Shown here piece after piece: positions 24,893-34,792 of a stretch of DNA of 64,000 bases (position 1 is its first letter; the number at the start of each line of letters is the position of its first letter). Under the pieces are notes generated by a model. That model was not told the DNA's origin, searched no databases, and saw only the letters and a program-made list of their open reading frames with translations. A program made the position numbers and the translations under genes. The DNA comes from Streptomyces sp. WP-1 (GTDB lineage: Bacteria; Actinomycetota; Actinomycetes; Streptomycetales; Streptomycetaceae), in the NCBI RefSeq assembly GCF_030450125.1, contig NZ_CP123923.1, forward strand, positions 6,333,501-6,397,500, given 5' to 3'.

Positions 24893-26014
24893 ATGTCGGC
24901 ACCCAATAAGTCGTACGACCCTGTCGAGGTCGAGGCGTTGAAACCGGAAGAGATCGAGCGCATGCGGGACGAGGCGCTCGCCGCCTTCGCCGCCGCGGAC
25001 TCCCTCGACGCGCTCCACGAGGCGAAGGTCGCGCACACCGGCCCGGCGTCCCCGCTGAGCCTCGCCAACCGCGAGATCGGCGCCCTGCCCCCGCACGCCA
25101 AGGCCGAGGCCGGCAAGCGCGTCGGCATGGCCCGCGGCGCCGTCAACAAGGGGCTCGCCGCCCGCCAGAGCGAGCTGGAGGCCGAGCGCGACGCCCGGGT
25201 GCTCGTCGAGGAGGACGTCGACGTCACGCTGCCGTACGACCGCGTCCCGGCCGGCGCCCGGCACCCGCTGACCACGCTGTCGGAGCGCATCGAGGACATC
25301 TTCGTGGCCATGGGCTACGAGGTCGCCGAGGGCCCCCAGGCCGAGGCCGAGTGGTTCAACTTCGACGCCCTGAACATCGGCCCGGACCACCCGGCCCGCG
25401 GCGAGGCCGACACGTTCTTCGTCGAGGGCCCGGACGGCGGCGCCGAGTCGGGTGTGGTCATGCGCACCCACACCTCGCCCGTGCAGATCCGCTCGCTGCT
25501 CGGCCGTGACCTGCCGGTCTACGTGATCTGCCCCGGCCGCGTCTACCGCACCGACGAGCTGGACGCCACGCACACGCCCGTCTTCCACCAGGTCGAGCTG
25601 CTCGCCGTGGACGAGGGCCTGACCATGGCCGACCTCAAGGGCACCCTGGACCACATGGTCCAGTCGCTGTTCGGTGAGGGCATGAAGACCCGGCTGCGCC
25701 CGAACTTCTTCCCCTTCACCGAGCCGAGCGCCGAGATGGACATGCTCTGCTACGTGTGCAAGGGCGAGTCCGTCGGCAACCCCGACCGGCCCTGCCGCAC
25801 CTGCTCCAGCGAGGGCTGGATCGAGCTGGGCGGCTGCGGCATGGTCAATCCGCGGGTGCTCACCGCCTGCGGCGTCGACCCGGAGAAGTACAGCGGCTTC
25901 GCCTTCGGGTTCGGCATCGAGCGGATGCTGATGTTCCGCCACAACGTCGAAGACATGCGAGACATGGTCGAGGGTGACGTCCGGTTCACCCGGCCCTTCG
26001 GGATGGAGATCTGA
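24893..26014 (+). CDS. pheS: Phenylalanyl-tRNA synthetase alpha subunit
   Basis: A 373-residue catalytic subunit of the alpha2-beta2 enzyme charging tRNA-Phe. The N-terminal coiled-coil arm (residues 1-90) leads to the class II core with motif 2 [24 protein letters not shown] and motif 3 [22 protein letters not shown] phenylalanine-pocket segment is followed by an insertion carrying two CxxC pairs (CYVCKG and CRTC), possibly a zinc knuckle. The 138-base leader has no T-box signature. The stop overlaps the pheT ATG by one base (TGATG). Confidence 0.97.
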   Translation: MSAPNKSYDPVEVEALKPEEIERMRDEALAAFAAADSLDALHEAKVAHTGPASPLSLANREIGALPPHAKAEAGKRVGMARGAVNKGLAARQSELEAERDARVLVEEDVDVTLPYDRVPAGARHPLTTLSERIEDIFVAMGYEVAEGPQAEAEWFNFDALNIGPDHPARGEADTFFVEGPDGGAESGVVMRTHTSPVQIRSLLGRDLPVYVICPGRVYRTDELDATHTPVFHQVELLAVDEGLTMADLKGTLDHMVQSLFGEGMKTRLRPNFFPFTEPSAEMDMLCYVCKGESVGNPDRPCRTCSSEGWIELGGCGMVNPRVLTACGVDPEKYSGFAFGFGIERMLMFRHNVEDMRDMVEGDVRFTRPFGMEI

Positions 26015-28530
26015 TGCGGGTCCCGCTTTCTTGGCTGCGGGAGTACGTCGACCTGCCGGCCACCGAGACCGGCCGTGACGTCCAGGCCAAGCTCATTTCG
26101 GCCGGTCTGGAGGTCGAGACCGTCGAGCTGCTCGGCGCCGACCTCAAGGGCCCCCTGGTCGTCGGCCAGGTGCTGACCATCGAGGAGCTGGAGGGCTTCA
26201 AGAAGCCGATCCGCTTCTGCACGGTCGACGTCGGCCAGGCCAACGGCACCGGTGAGCCCCAGGAGATCGTCTGCGGCGCCCGCAACTTCGCGGTCGGCGA
26301 CAAGGTCGTCGTGGTGCTGCCCGGCGCCACCCTGCCCGGCGGCTTCTCCATCGCCGCCCGCAAGACCTACGGCAGGGTCTCGCACGGCATGATCTGCTCC
26401 ACCGACGAGCTGGGCATGGGTGACGACGGCACGCACGGCATCATCGTGCTGCCGCCGGAGACCGAGCCCGGCAAGGACGCCATCGAGCTGCTGGAGCTGG
26501 TGGACGAGGTCCTGGACATCGCCGTCACCGCCAACCGCGGCGACTGCCTGTCCATCCGCGGCGTCGCCCGCGAGACGGCCATCGCCTACGGCCTGCCGCT
26601 GCGCGACCCCGCCCTGATCGACGTGCCCGCGCCCAACGCGTACGGCTACCCGGTCCAGGTCTCCGACCCGTTCGGCTGCGACCGCTTCACCGCGCGCACC
26701 GTCACCGGGCTGCGCCCCGAGGCCCGCTCCCCGCTCTGGCTCACGCGCCGGCTCCAGAAGGTCGGCATGCGCCCGATCTCGCTGGCCGTCGACATCACCA
26801 ACTACGTGATGATGGAGCTGGGCCAGCCGCTGCACGCCTACGACCGCACCTCGGTCCAGGGCACCATCGGGGTGCGCCGCGCCCAGGAGGGCGAGAAGCT
26901 CGTCACCCTGGACGGCGTCGAGCGCGAGCTGCACGCCGAGGACCTGGTCATCACCGACGAGCGCGGCCCCATCGGCCTCGCCGGCGTGATGGGCGGCGCC
27001 AACACCGAGATCGCCGACCACGGCGAGGACGCGGCGGACGCCACCACCGAGGTCGTCATCGAGGCGGCGCACTTCGACGCGATCTCCGTCGCGCGCACGG
27101 CCCGCCGCCACAAGCTGCTGTCCGAGGCCTCCCGCCGCTTCGAGCGCGGGGTGGACCCGGCCGCCGCGGCCGCCGCCGCGCAGCGCACCGTGGACCTGCT
27201 GGTGCTGCTCGCGGGCGGCACCGCCGACGCGGGCGTCACCGAGGTCATCGCGCCCTCCGCGCCGCACACCATCACCGTCCCGGCGGACCACCCGGACAAG
27301 GTCGCGGGTGTCACCTACGGCCGCGAGACCGTCGTACGCCGCCTCCAGGAGGTCGGCTGCGACGTCTACGGTCAGGACGAGCTGATCGTCACCGTGCCGT
27401 CCTGGCGGCCCGACCTGACGGACCCGAACGACCTCGCCGAAGAGGTCATTCGGCTGGAGGGCTACGAGAACCTGCCCGCCACGCTGCCGGGGCCCCCGGC
27501 CGGCCGCGGTCTGACCGCCCGCCAGCGGCTGCACCGCCGCATCGGCCGCGCGCTGGCCGGCGCCGGCTATGTCGAGGCGCTGAACTACCCGTTCCTCGGC
27601 GAGCAGGTCTTCGACCAGCTCGGCCTGGACGCGGACGACCCGGTCCGCCGGGTCGTCAAGCTGGTCAACCCGCTCAGCGACGAGGAGCCCGCGCTCCGTA
27701 CGACGCTGCTGCCGGGCCTGCTGGGCGCGCTGCGGCGCAACACCGGCCGCGGCGGGCACGACCTGGCCCTGTTCGAGACCGGGCTGGTCTTCCACCCGCG
27801 CGAGGAGCGCCGGGCCGTCGGGCACCTGCCGGTGGACCGGCGTCCCACCGACGAGGAGATCGCGGCGCTGAACGCCGCGCTGCCCGAGCAGCCGCGGCAC
27901 GCCGCCGTCGTCCTCACGGGCGCCCGTGAGCAGGCCGGCTGGTGGGGCAAGGGCCGCCCGGCCGACTGGGCCGACGCCGTCGAGGCCGCGCGCACCGTGG
28001 CCCACGAGGCCGGTGCCGAACTCGTCGTGCGCAAGGGCCGGTACGGCCCCTGGCACCCGGGCCGCTGCGCCGAGCTGCTCGTCGTCGTGAACGGCGCCGA
28101 GCGGGTCGTGGGTCACGCGGGCGAGCTGCACCCGCGCGTCGTCAAGGCGCTGGGCCTGCCGGAGCGCACCTGCGCGATGGAGCTGGACCTGGACGCCCTG
28201 GAGGAGGCCGGCGACGGCATCCCGATGGCGCCGGGCATCTCCTCCTTCCCGGTCGCCACGCAGGACGTCGCCCTCGTGGTCGACAAGCCGGTGCCGGCGG
28301 CCGAGGTGGAGGCCGCGCTGCGCGCCGGTGCCGGTGAACTGCTGGAGTCCATCCGGCTGTTCGACGTCTACGAGAACGCCGAGCAGCTCGGCGAGGGCCG
28401 CAAGTCGCTGGCGTACGCGCTGCGCTTCCGCGCCCCCGACCGGACGCTGACGGTGGACGAGGCGTCGGCGGCCCGGGACGCGGCCGTCGCCCTGGCGGGC
28501 GAGCGCACCGGAGCCGTACTGCGCGGCTGA
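26014..28530 (+). CDS. pheT: Phenylalanyl-tRNA synthetase beta subunit
   Basis: An 838-residue subunit with an N-terminal EMAP-type tRNA-binding fold (about residues 40-155), a B3/B4 editing domain ([25 protein letters not shown] near 255), a B5 domain with LVVLPSW-like [20 protein letters not shown] near 465, and a degenerate class II core. The C-terminal FDX-ACB domain ([15 protein letters not shown]) binds the tRNA anticodon region. Full length and intact. Translationally coupled to pheS. Confidence 0.97.
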   Translation: MRVPLSWLREYVDLPATETGRDVQAKLISAGLEVETVELLGADLKGPLVVGQVLTIEELEGFKKPIRFCTVDVGQANGTGEPQEIVCGARNFAVGDKVVVVLPGATLPGGFSIAARKTYGRVSHGMICSTDELGMGDDGTHGIIVLPPETEPGKDAIELLELVDEVLDIAVTANRGDCLSIRGVARETAIAYGLPLRDPALIDVPAPNAYGYPVQVSDPFGCDRFTARTVTGLRPEARSPLWLTRRLQKVGMRPISLAVDITNYVMMELGQPLHAYDRTSVQGTIGVRRAQEGEKLVTLDGVERELHAEDLVITDERGPIGLAGVMGGANTEIADHGEDAADATTEVVIEAAHFDAISVARTARRHKLLSEASRRFERGVDPAAAAAAAQRTVDLLVLLAGGTADAGVTEVIAPSAPHTITVPADHPDKVAGVTYGRETVVRRLQEVGCDVYGQDELIVTVPSWRPDLTDPNDLAEEVIRLEGYENLPATLPGPPAGRGLTARQRLHRRIGRALAGAGYVEALNYPFLGEQVFDQLGLDADDPVRRVVKLVNPLSDEEPALRTTLLPGLLGALRRNTGRGGHDLALFETGLVFHPREERRAVGHLPVDRRPTDEEIAALNAALPEQPRHAAVVLTGAREQAGWWGKGRPADWADAVEAARTVAHEAGAELVVRKGRYGPWHPGRCAELLVVVNGAERVVGHAGELHPRVVKALGLPERTCAMELDLDALEEAGDGIPMAPGISSFPVATQDVALVVDKPVPAAEVEAALRAGAGELLESIRLFDVYENAEQLGEGRKSLAYALRFRAPDRTLTVDEASAARDAAVALAGERTGAVLRG

Positions 28531-28547
28531 CCGCCGTGTCGCGCCCG

Positions 28548-28583
28548 GCGCGCCCGGTCACGGACCTCCGTGGCCGGGCGCGC
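28548..28583 (+). terminator. Terminator after pheST
   Basis: GCGCGCCCGG pairs with CCGGGCGCGC and CACGG with CCGTG through one wobble pair, around an ACCT loop. This 16-bp stem begins 18 bases past the pheT stop. No U-tract. Confidence 0.88.
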
Positions 28584-28627
28584 TTGCGTTCCGGCCGAAG
28601 GAACGTTTCTGACAAGGCGTCACCTCC

Positions 28628-28671
28628 TGCATAAATGCACTCCCACCTGCGCTTTCTCACTCGTTCGAGTG
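28628..28671. promoter_or_regulatory. Unassigned palindromes upstream of the PP2C phosphatase
   Basis: TGCATAAATGCA (28628-28639) and CACTCGTTCGAGTG (28658-28671) are both perfect palindromes in the 236-base gap before the phosphatase gene. The second has 6-bp arms and a 2-base spacer and looks like a dimeric-regulator site. I cannot name the regulator. Confidence 0.4.
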
Positions 28672-28766
28672 GTCATCGGAGGTGACCCGGTCCTCCCGGG
28701 CCATGGCGTCGACAGAATCGGACCGGTCTTTCGGGGCCGGTCCGTCTGCTCTGTCAGGGACTCTCC

Positions 28767-29831
28767 ATGGGGGACAGAGGCATGATCCGCATCAAGGCAC
28801 GGGCACCCACCGCGCGTGGCGCCGTGCTCCCCACGCTCTGGGGCGCGCTCGCGGTCGCCTACAAGTTCGGCTGCCCGCTCGCCACCCAGGAGCGGCTCGG
28901 CGCGCGTATCGCCGCCAGCGTCGTGTTCTTCGGCGTGGGCATCGGGCTGCTGGTCCATGTACGGCGCGCCCTGCTGCGGGAGCTGCGGCTCGCGCGGCGG
29001 GCGGCGCGGGTCGCGCAGGGCGTCGTCCTGCGGCCGCCGCCCCCGCGGCTCGACGGACTCGGTGTCGCCGCCGCCCAGTTGTCCGCCGACCGGGGCGCGA
29101 GCGTCGGCGGCGATCTGTACGAGGCCATCGCCACCGAGCACGGGGTGCGGGTGGTGATGGGGGACGTGCGCGGACACGGTCTGGACGCCCTCGGCACCGT
29201 CGCCGCCCTCCTCGGCAGCTTCCGCGAGGCCGCCCATGACGAGGCCCGGCTCGACGGCGTGCTGCGCCGACTGGAGCGGGCGCTCGCCCGGCATCTGCGG
29301 GACCGGGCCCGCGCCGAACACCCCTCGACCGGGTGCGCCGCGGACCTCGGCCACCCCGTCGCCGAGGAGTTCGTCACCGTCCTGCTGCTGGAGATCGGCC
29401 GGGACGGCACGCTCGGCGCCCTCAACTGCGGGCATCCCTGGCCCTATCGGCTCACCGGCACCGCCGTCGAACCCCTGACCCGCGCCGAACCGCTGCCGCC
29501 GCTCGGCCCGTTCCCGCTCCCGGCGGACCTCGCCCCGCACCGCTGCGAGCCGTTGCGCCCCGCTGAGTCGCTGGTCCTGTTCACCGACGGCGCCGAGGAC
29601 GCCCGGGACGCCCGGGGCCGGTTCTTCGCCCTGCCCGACGCGCTGCGCACCGCCGTACGGGACCAACCCGCCTCGCCCCAGCGGGTGTTGCGGGCCCTCT
29701 TCGCCGCCCTGCTGCGGCACACCGGCGGCACCCCCACCGACGACGTGGCCCTGCTGGTGCTGCGCAACGAGCGGGGACCGGCGCCGAGGGCGCGGGAACC
29801 GGCCCGCCCGGCCACCAGCACGCGCGGCTGA
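28767..29831 (+). CDS. Membrane-anchored PP2C (SpoIIE-type) serine/threonine phosphatase
   Basis: A 354-residue protein. Two hydrophobic segments near residues 18-35 and 48-66 (ASVVFFGVGIGLLVHV) anchor it. The cytoplasmic SpoIIE-like PP2C domain runs from about residue 90: the metal aspartates lie in SVGGDLYE, VMGDVRGHGLDALG, LFTDGAEDARD and PTDDVALLVL. Such Streptomyces phosphatases usually dephosphorylate anti-anti-sigma factors. ATG 28767 with AGGGA upstream is chosen over ATG 28782. It lies after pheT with its own upstream region containing palindromes. No partner STAS or kinase gene is adjacent. Confidence 0.9.
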   Translation: MGDRGMIRIKARAPTARGAVLPTLWGALAVAYKFGCPLATQERLGARIAASVVFFGVGIGLLVHVRRALLRELRLARRAARVAQGVVLRPPPPRLDGLGVAAAQLSADRGASVGGDLYEAIATEHGVRVVMGDVRGHGLDALGTVAALLGSFREAAHDEARLDGVLRRLERALARHLRDRARAEHPSTGCAADLGHPVAEEFVTVLLLEIGRDGTLGALNCGHPWPYRLTGTAVEPLTRAEPLPPLGPFPLPADLAPHRCEPLRPAESLVLFTDGAEDARDARGRFFALPDALRTAVRDQPASPQRVLRALFAALLRHTGGTPTDDVALLVLRNERGPAPRAREPARPATSTRG

Positions 29832-30026
29832 TGGTTCCCGCCGGACCACCGCTGTCGGAGGGGGAGCCGATGGCCCGGCGGGCCTCTCGAGGAGGACCAC
29901 CAGTGAAGCGGCCCGGCCACGCTCCGCGACAGCGCGTGCACGCCCCGGATGCGGGCATTCGGTTCACACCCCGTGTGAAGGCAGGGCCACTACGCTGAAC
30001 GGCATCAGGCACTCGGGGGTTCACCC

Positions 30027-31367
30027 ATGCAGCCCAACACTCTCCTTGACGCCATCCTGGACGAGGCGGGGATCTCGCACGCCGGTCTCGCCGCCCATGT
30101 GAACCAGGCAGGGCGCCGCCGGGGCCTCGCGCTCCGCTACGAACACACCGCCGTGGCACGGTGGTTGAAGGGCCAGCGGCCGCGCGGCCAGGTGCCCGAC
30201 CTGATCTGCGAGGTACTGGCCGCCCGACTGCACCGCCCCGTCACCCTGGACGACATCGGCCTCGGCGTGCCCGGCCGGCCCGGCGCCACCTCCGCCGGCA
30301 CCCTGTCCGGCTTCGTGGAGCGGGCCACCGCCCTGTGGCGCTCCGACGAACAGCAGCGCCCCCATGTGCTGGGCGCCCCGGCCGTCACCGGCACCCCCGC
30401 CGTGATGCCCGTCTGGGAGTGGGAGAACCCGCCGGAGGACACCGATGTCTCCCGGGGCGGCAGACACCAGGTCACGGCGGCCGACATCGAGACGCTGCGC
30501 GCGGCCCGCGCCCACTACGAGCAGATGTACCGCAAGGCCGGCGGCATCGCGACCCGCGCCCGGATCGTCGGCTTCCTCAACGCCGAGGCGGCCCCCCTGC
30601 TGCGCGGCAGCTACACCGACGCCACCGGCCGCCAACTGCACCGCGCCACCGGCGGGCTGGTCGCCGTCGCCGGGATCTGCGCGTACGACTCGGACGCGCA
30701 CGGACTCGCGCAGCGCTACTTCCACCAGGCGCTGCGCCTCGCGAAGGCCAGCGGTGACCGGGGACTCGGCGCCTACGTGATAGCGCTGCTGGTCAACCAG
30801 TCCCTGTTCATGCGGGAGTTCCGGCAGGCGGTGGCCTTCGCGGAGGCCGCGCTGCGCACCGCAGGCCGGCACATCACCCCCGCCCTCGCCTCCGACCTGT
30901 ACGCGATGCAGGCCAAGGCGTACGCGCATCTGGGCGACGCGGGCAGCGCGCTCGCCTGCATCCGGCGCGCGGAGAGCGCCGCCGAGCGCATCCGGCGCGG
31001 CCATGAACCGGACGAGACCGGCTATGTGCAGCCCGGCCTGGTCAATGTGCAGGTCGCCGAGGCGCTGCTCAGCCTGGGTGAACTCGCCGCCGCCCGGGAG
31101 CACGCGGCGGCGGCCGTGGACAACCCGGCCCACGACCGGGGCCGGGTGCACCGGCTGGCCATGCTCAGCACCATCGAACTGCGCCAGGGCAACGCGGAGA
31201 AGGCCGTGGTCACCGCCGTGCAGATGGCCGAGCAGGCGCGCGGCATGGAGTCCCAGCGGCTGCGCGACCGGCTGCGCGCGGTGCGCGAACATCTGGCGCG
31301 CTGCGGCTCGCCCGGCACCAACGAGGCCGCCGAACTCATCGACGGGGCGCTGCGCGTGCCCCTGTAG
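30027..31367 (+). CDS. TPR-containing Streptomyces regulator (NsdA-like)
   Basis: A 446-residue protein of a large Streptomyces-specific regulator family with an N-terminal degenerate HTH (AGISHAGLAAHVNQAGRRRG, then YEHTAVARWLKGQRPRG) and an all-helical TPR-like C-terminal half (from about residue 160). NsdA, a negative regulator of sporulation and antibiotic production, has this architecture, but I do not claim orthology. GTDs or ligands are unknown. ATG 30027 follows GGGGGTT. A small GCGCCC-TGT-GGGCGC hairpin begins at the stop codon. Confidence 0.75.
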   Translation: MQPNTLLDAILDEAGISHAGLAAHVNQAGRRRGLALRYEHTAVARWLKGQRPRGQVPDLICEVLAARLHRPVTLDDIGLGVPGRPGATSAGTLSGFVERATALWRSDEQQRPHVLGAPAVTGTPAVMPVWEWENPPEDTDVSRGGRHQVTAADIETLRAARAHYEQMYRKAGGIATRARIVGFLNAEAAPLLRGSYTDATGRQLHRATGGLVAVAGICAYDSDAHGLAQRYFHQALRLAKASGDRGLGAYVIALLVNQSLFMREFRQAVAFAEAALRTAGRHITPALASDLYAMQAKAYAHLGDAGSALACIRRAESAAERIRRGHEPDETGYVQPGLVNVQVAEALLSLGELAAAREHAAAAVDNPAHDRGRVHRLAMLSTIELRQGNAEKAVVTAVQMAEQARGMESQRLRDRLRAVREHLARCGSPGTNEAAELIDGALRVPL

Positions 31368-31432
31368 GCGCCCTGTGGGCGCACGGCCGCTGCTGCGATA
31401 TTGCCACCTACCCCCCGAAAGGTGGCAGAACC

Positions 31433-31969
31433 GTGCAGTGGACGAAACAGAACGAACAAACGGTGTATGAAAACCGCTGGTTCAGCGTCAATCTCGCAGA
31501 TGTCGAGCTGCCCGACGGCCGGCATCTGGACCACTTCCTCATCCGGATGCGCCCGGTGGCCGTCGCCACGGTCGTCAACGAGGCCAACGAGGTCCTGCTG
31601 CTGTGGCGGCACCGCTTCATCACCGACAGCTGGGGCTGGGAACTGCCCGCGGGTGTCGTCGAGGACGGCGAGGACATCGCGAGCGCGGCCGCCAGGGAAC
31701 TGGAGGAGGAGACCGGCTGGCGGCCGGGGCCCCTGCACCACCTGATGACGGTGGAGCCGTCCAACGGCCTCACCGACGCCCGGCACCACATCTACTGGTC
31801 CGACCGGGGCGAGTACCTCGGGCACCCCGTGGACGACTTCGAGTCGGACCGCCGGGAGTGGGTGCCCCTCAAGCTCGTCCCCGACCTGATCGCCCGTGGG
31901 GAGGTCCCGGCCGCCAACATGGCGGCCGCGTTACTGCTGCTGCACCACCTCAGGCTCGCCGAGGGCTGA
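31433..31969 (+). CDS. NUDIX hydrolase with a TTA (bldA-dependent) codon
   Basis: A 178-residue NUDIX enzyme, likely ADP-ribose-pyrophosphatase-like. The Nudix box GVVEDGEDIASAAARELEEE follows G-x5-E-x7-REUxEExGU exactly with TGW completing it. The C-terminal half has HHIYWSDRGE and FESDRREWVPL, as in ADP-sugar pyrophosphatases. In-frame TTA at 31931-31933 (codon 167) would make full-length protein depend on the bldA tRNA and so be favoured late in growth. It starts at GTG 31433 after GAAAGGTGG. Convergent with the small TTA-containing membrane protein gene. Confidence 0.92.
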   Translation: MQWTKQNEQTVYENRWFSVNLADVELPDGRHLDHFLIRMRPVAVATVVNEANEVLLLWRHRFITDSWGWELPAGVVEDGEDIASAAARELEEETGWRPGPLHHLMTVEPSNGLTDARHHIYWSDRGEYLGHPVDDFESDRREWVPLKLVPDLIARGEVPAANMAAALLLLHHLRLAEG

Positions 31970-31995
31970 CGCGCCGAAGGCCGTCCGGCCGAGGG

Positions 31996-32256
31996 CTAAT
32001 GGGCGCGCAGGGCCGACCAGATGGTCACCACGAGCGCGCCGAGCGCGGTCAGCGCGGCGAGCGAGGACAGCGGCCAGCGCGCGTGTTCCAGCGAGACCAT
32101 ACGGGAGTTCAGCTCGTCCAGCTCCTTGGCGGTCTCCTCGGTGCGATGGCCGAGCAGCGCGAGTCCGCCCTCGACCCGGGCGTAGGCCACGTCCAGTCGG
32201 CGCCGTAACTCTGCGAGTTCTCCATGGACCACGGGATGCTCCGGATCGCCGGTCAA
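31996..32256 (-). CDS. Small membrane protein with a TTA codon
   Basis: An 86-residue protein: an N-terminal helical, heptad-like region (about residues 15-60, ELAELRRRLDVAYARVE and EETAKELDELNSRM) and a C-terminal membrane helix (LSSLAALTALGALVVTIWSAL). I recognise no named family. The start is TTG 32256, seven bases after AAAGGAG; no ATG/GTG is better placed. TTA codon 17 (32206-32208 on the plus strand) places it under bldA control. A GGGGGT-ACCCCC hairpin (32284-32300) precedes it. The predicted topology is a cytoplasmic coiled coil with a tail anchor. Confidence 0.72.
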   Translation of the reverse strand: MTGDPEHPVVHGELAELRRRLDVAYARVEGGLALLGHRTEETAKELDELNSRMVSLEHARWPLSSLAALTALGALVVTIWSALRAH

Positions 32257-32398
32257 GGGTCCACTCCTTTCCGTAGTCGAATGGGGGGTTCCGCACCCCC
32301 TTGCATGCGCATGAAAGTGAACTCGCCTGGTGGTCGCGTGGGGAGCGTGTGCGCCGCGCGTCTGCGGGCCCGGCGCGCACACGGTGTGTGAAACGGAT

Positions 32399-32428
32399 GT
32401 GCCCGGCACCGAATCCGGTGCCGGGCAC
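32399..32428 (-). terminator. Terminator after 3-hydroxyacyl-CoA dehydrogenase gene
   Basis: Bases 32399-32410 and 32417-32428 are exact 12-bp reverse complements (GTGCCCGGCACC / GGTGCCGGGCAC) with a six-base loop. It lies 22 bases beyond the stop of the minus-strand dehydrogenase gene and isolates it from the TTA-containing small gene downstream. Confidence 0.85.
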
Positions 32429-32450
32429 GTCTGTTGGTAGCTGAGCGTGA

Positions 32451-33326
32451 TCAGCCGTAGGTGTAGAAGCCCGAGCCGGTCTTGCGGCCGAGCCGGCCCG
32501 CCTCGACCATGCGCTGGAGCAGCGGGGGAGCGGCGTACAGCGGCTCCTTGTACTCGGCGTACATCGAGTTGGCGATGGAGACGATGGTGTCCAGGCCGAT
32601 CAGGTCGGACAGCTTCAGCGGGCCCATCGGGTGGGCGCAGCCCATCTCCATGCCGTTGTCGATGTCCTCGCGGCTCGCGATGCCCGACTCGAACATCCGG
32701 ATCGCGGAGAGCAGATAGGGCACGAGCAGCGCGTTCACCACGAAGCCGGAGCGGTCCTGGGCGCGGATCGCGTGCTTGCCGAGCACCTTCTCGGCGAACG
32801 CCTGGGCGCGGCTGAGGGTGCCCTCGGAGGTGGTCAGCGCGGGGATCAGCTCGACCAGGCTCTGCACCGGGGCCGGGTTGAAGAAGTGGATGCCGACGAC
32901 ATGGTCCGGGCGCGAGGTGGCGACCGCGAGCTTCACCAGCGGGATGGAGGAGGTGTTCGAGGCCAGGATCGCGTCCGGCCGGGTCACCACCTGGTCGAGG
33001 ACCTGGAAGATCTCCGTCTTCACGGCCTCGCTCTCCACGACCGCCTCGATCACGAGGTCGCGGTCGGCGAACTCGCCGAGGTCCGTGGTGAAGCTGAGCC
33101 GCGCCTGGGTGGCGTCCCGCTCCTCCGCGGAGATCTTGCCGCGCTCGGCCGCCTTGGACAGGGAGTTGTGCAGCCGGGTACGGCCGATCTCCAGGGCCTC
33201 GCCGGTGGTCTCGGCGACCCTCACGTCCAGACCCGCGCGGGCGCACACCTCGGCGATGCCCGCGCCCATCTGGCCGCAGCCCACGACTCCGACGCGCGCG
33301 ATATCGCCCGATGGGATGCCTGTCAC
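32451..33326 (-). CDS. 3-hydroxybutyryl-CoA dehydrogenase
   Basis: A 291-residue dehydrogenase. The Rossmann motif VGVVGCGQMGAGIAEVCA is at residues 12-29. The catalytic His lies in VGIHFFNPAPVQSLVE (near residue 145) with Glu/Asn partners, and SGFVVNALLVPYLLSAIRMFE begins the C-terminal dimerisation domain. It converts acetoacetyl-CoA and 3-hydroxybutyryl-CoA, supplying butyryl units or serving fatty-acid oxidation. GTG 33326 is the start. The upstream gap carries an ATCGATGATCGATCG-type palindromic stretch near 33412-33426 of unknown role. Monocistronic. Confidence 0.94.
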   Translation of the reverse strand: MTGIPSGDIARVGVVGCGQMGAGIAEVCARAGLDVRVAETTGEALEIGRTRLHNSLSKAAERGKISAEERDATQARLSFTTDLGEFADRDLVIEAVVESEAVKTEIFQVLDQVVTRPDAILASNTSSIPLVKLAVATSRPDHVVGIHFFNPAPVQSLVELIPALTTSEGTLSRAQAFAEKVLGKHAIRAQDRSGFVVNALLVPYLLSAIRMFESGIASREDIDNGMEMGCAHPMGPLKLSDLIGLDTIVSIANSMYAEYKEPLYAAPPLLQRMVEAGRLGRKTGSGFYTYG

Positions 33327-33499
33327 ATCGTCCCCTTCGCTGTTCTCCGGCTTGGCTGGCAGACCTCCGGGTTCCGGCGCCTGCTCCGATCGTGCACGTT
33401 ACCGCGAAGTATCGATGATCGATCGTCTGGGTGCGGGCATTCTTGGCCACGGAGACGATCCGTGACCGAACGGATCCGGAACGTGAAGGAAAGTGACCG

Positions 33500-34792
33500 A
33501 TGGGACCCCTCTCGCGCCGGGACCTCGCCCTGGCGACGCTGTCGGCGCTGACCATGACCGGATGCGGTGCGGCGACGACCGGCACCGCGCGGATCGAGCC
33601 GCCCGTCAGGAAGGCCGGACCCAAGGGCGCCACCGGCGCGCCCGGCGCCCGCGCGGCCACCGAGATGCGGGGCGTGTGGGTGGCCACCGTCGAGAACCGG
33701 GACTGGCCCTCGCGCCCCGGCCTGAGCGCCGCCGCGCAGCGGAAGGAGCTGATCGCCCACCTCGACCGGGCGGTGCGCAACCGGCTGAACACCGTGCTGC
33801 TCCAGGTGCGGCCCACCGCCGACGCGCTGTGGCCCTCGCCGTACGAGCCCTGGTCCCGCTTCCTCACCGGCACCCAGGGCCGCGACCCCGGCTGGGACCC
33901 GCTGGGCACCGCCGTGCGCGAGGCCCACGTCCGGGGCCTCCAACTGCACGCCTGGTTCAACCCGTACCGGATCGCGAACCACACCGACCCGGGCCTGCTC
34001 GCCGCCACCCACCCGGCGCGCGTCCACCCCGACTGGGCGGTGCCGTACGGCGGCAAGCTCTACTACAACCCGGGCCTGCCCGAGGTGCGCGCCTTCGTCC
34101 AGCGGGCGATGCTCGACGCGGTCGCCCGCTACCCCGTGGACGCCGTCCACTTCGACGACTACTTCTACCCGTATCCCGAGGACGGCGAGACCTTCGCGGA
34201 CGACGACGCGTACGCGCGCCACCGGGGCTCCTTCACCGACCGGGCCGACTGGCGCAGGGACAACATCGACCGGCTGGTCACGGAGATGGCGGCGGGCATC
34301 CGGCGGGTGCGGCCCGGCACCCGGTTCGGGATCAGCCCCTTCGGGGTGTGGCGCAACGCGTCGACCGACCCGCGCGGCTCCGACACGGACGCGGGCGCGC
34401 AGACGTACGACGATCTGTACGCGGACACCCGTACCTGGGTCCGCGAGAACCGGATCGACTACATCGCGCCCCAGCTGTACTGGGAGATCGGCGCGAGCGG
34501 CGCGGACTACGAGACGCTGCTGGACTGGTGGGCGCGCACCGCCGAGGGCACCGGGACGCGGCTCTACATCGGCGAGGCCTTGTACCGGGCCGGGGCGTCC
34601 GGCGTGGACGGCCGCCCCGCGGCCTGGCAGGACCCGGCGGAGCTGACCCGGCACCTCACCCTCGCCGCCCGCCGTCCGCAGGTGGGCGGGCACATCTTCT
34701 TCGCCGCCGCGGACATGGCGAACGATCCGATCGGGGCGATGCGCCGCGTGGTCGCGGACCACTACGCGCGACCGGCGAGCCCACCGCGCTAG
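33500..34792 (+). CDS. Glycosyl hydrolase-like (GHL10/DUF187) lipoprotein
   Basis: A 430-residue protein with a Tat-like signal (SRRDLALATLSALTMTGC) ending in a lipobox cysteine at about residue 22, so probably an exported lipoprotein. A Gly/Ala/Pro linker precedes the GHL10 barrel, which starts EMRGVWVATVENRDWPS. Conserved carbohydrate-enzyme motifs are LHAWFNPYRIAN, DAVHFDDYFYPYPE, FGISPFGVWRN and DYIAPQLYWEIG. Homologues are linked to cell-wall glycan remodelling. GGAAAG lies 10 bases upstream of the ATG. It overlaps the convergent DUF1918 gene by four bases. Confidence 0.88.
   Translation: MGPLSRRDLALATLSALTMTGCGAATTGTARIEPPVRKAGPKGATGAPGARAATEMRGVWVATVENRDWPSRPGLSAAAQRKELIAHLDRAVRNRLNTVLLQVRPTADALWPSPYEPWSRFLTGTQGRDPGWDPLGTAVREAHVRGLQLHAWFNPYRIANHTDPGLLAATHPARVHPDWAVPYGGKLYYNPGLPEVRAFVQRAMLDAVARYPVDAVHFDDYFYPYPEDGETFADDDAYARHRGSFTDRADWRRDNIDRLVTEMAAGIRRVRPGTRFGISPFGVWRNASTDPRGSDTDAGAQTYDDLYADTRTWVRENRIDYIAPQLYWEIGASGADYETLLDWWARTAEGTGTRLYIGEALYRAGASGVDGRPAAWQDPAELTRHLTLAARRPQVGGHIFFAAADMANDPIGAMRRVVADHYARPASPPR

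Noticed and set aside
25750..28131. Very long minus-strand open frame across pheST
   Set aside because: Composition is a GC-rich shadow of the pheS/pheT frames, with no domain signature, and pheS/pheT are fully conserved on the plus strand.
28628..28639. TGCATAAATGCA as an ARG box
   Set aside because: Arms match TGCAT/ATGCA but the spacer is two bases instead of four, and the neighbouring genes are not arginine genes.
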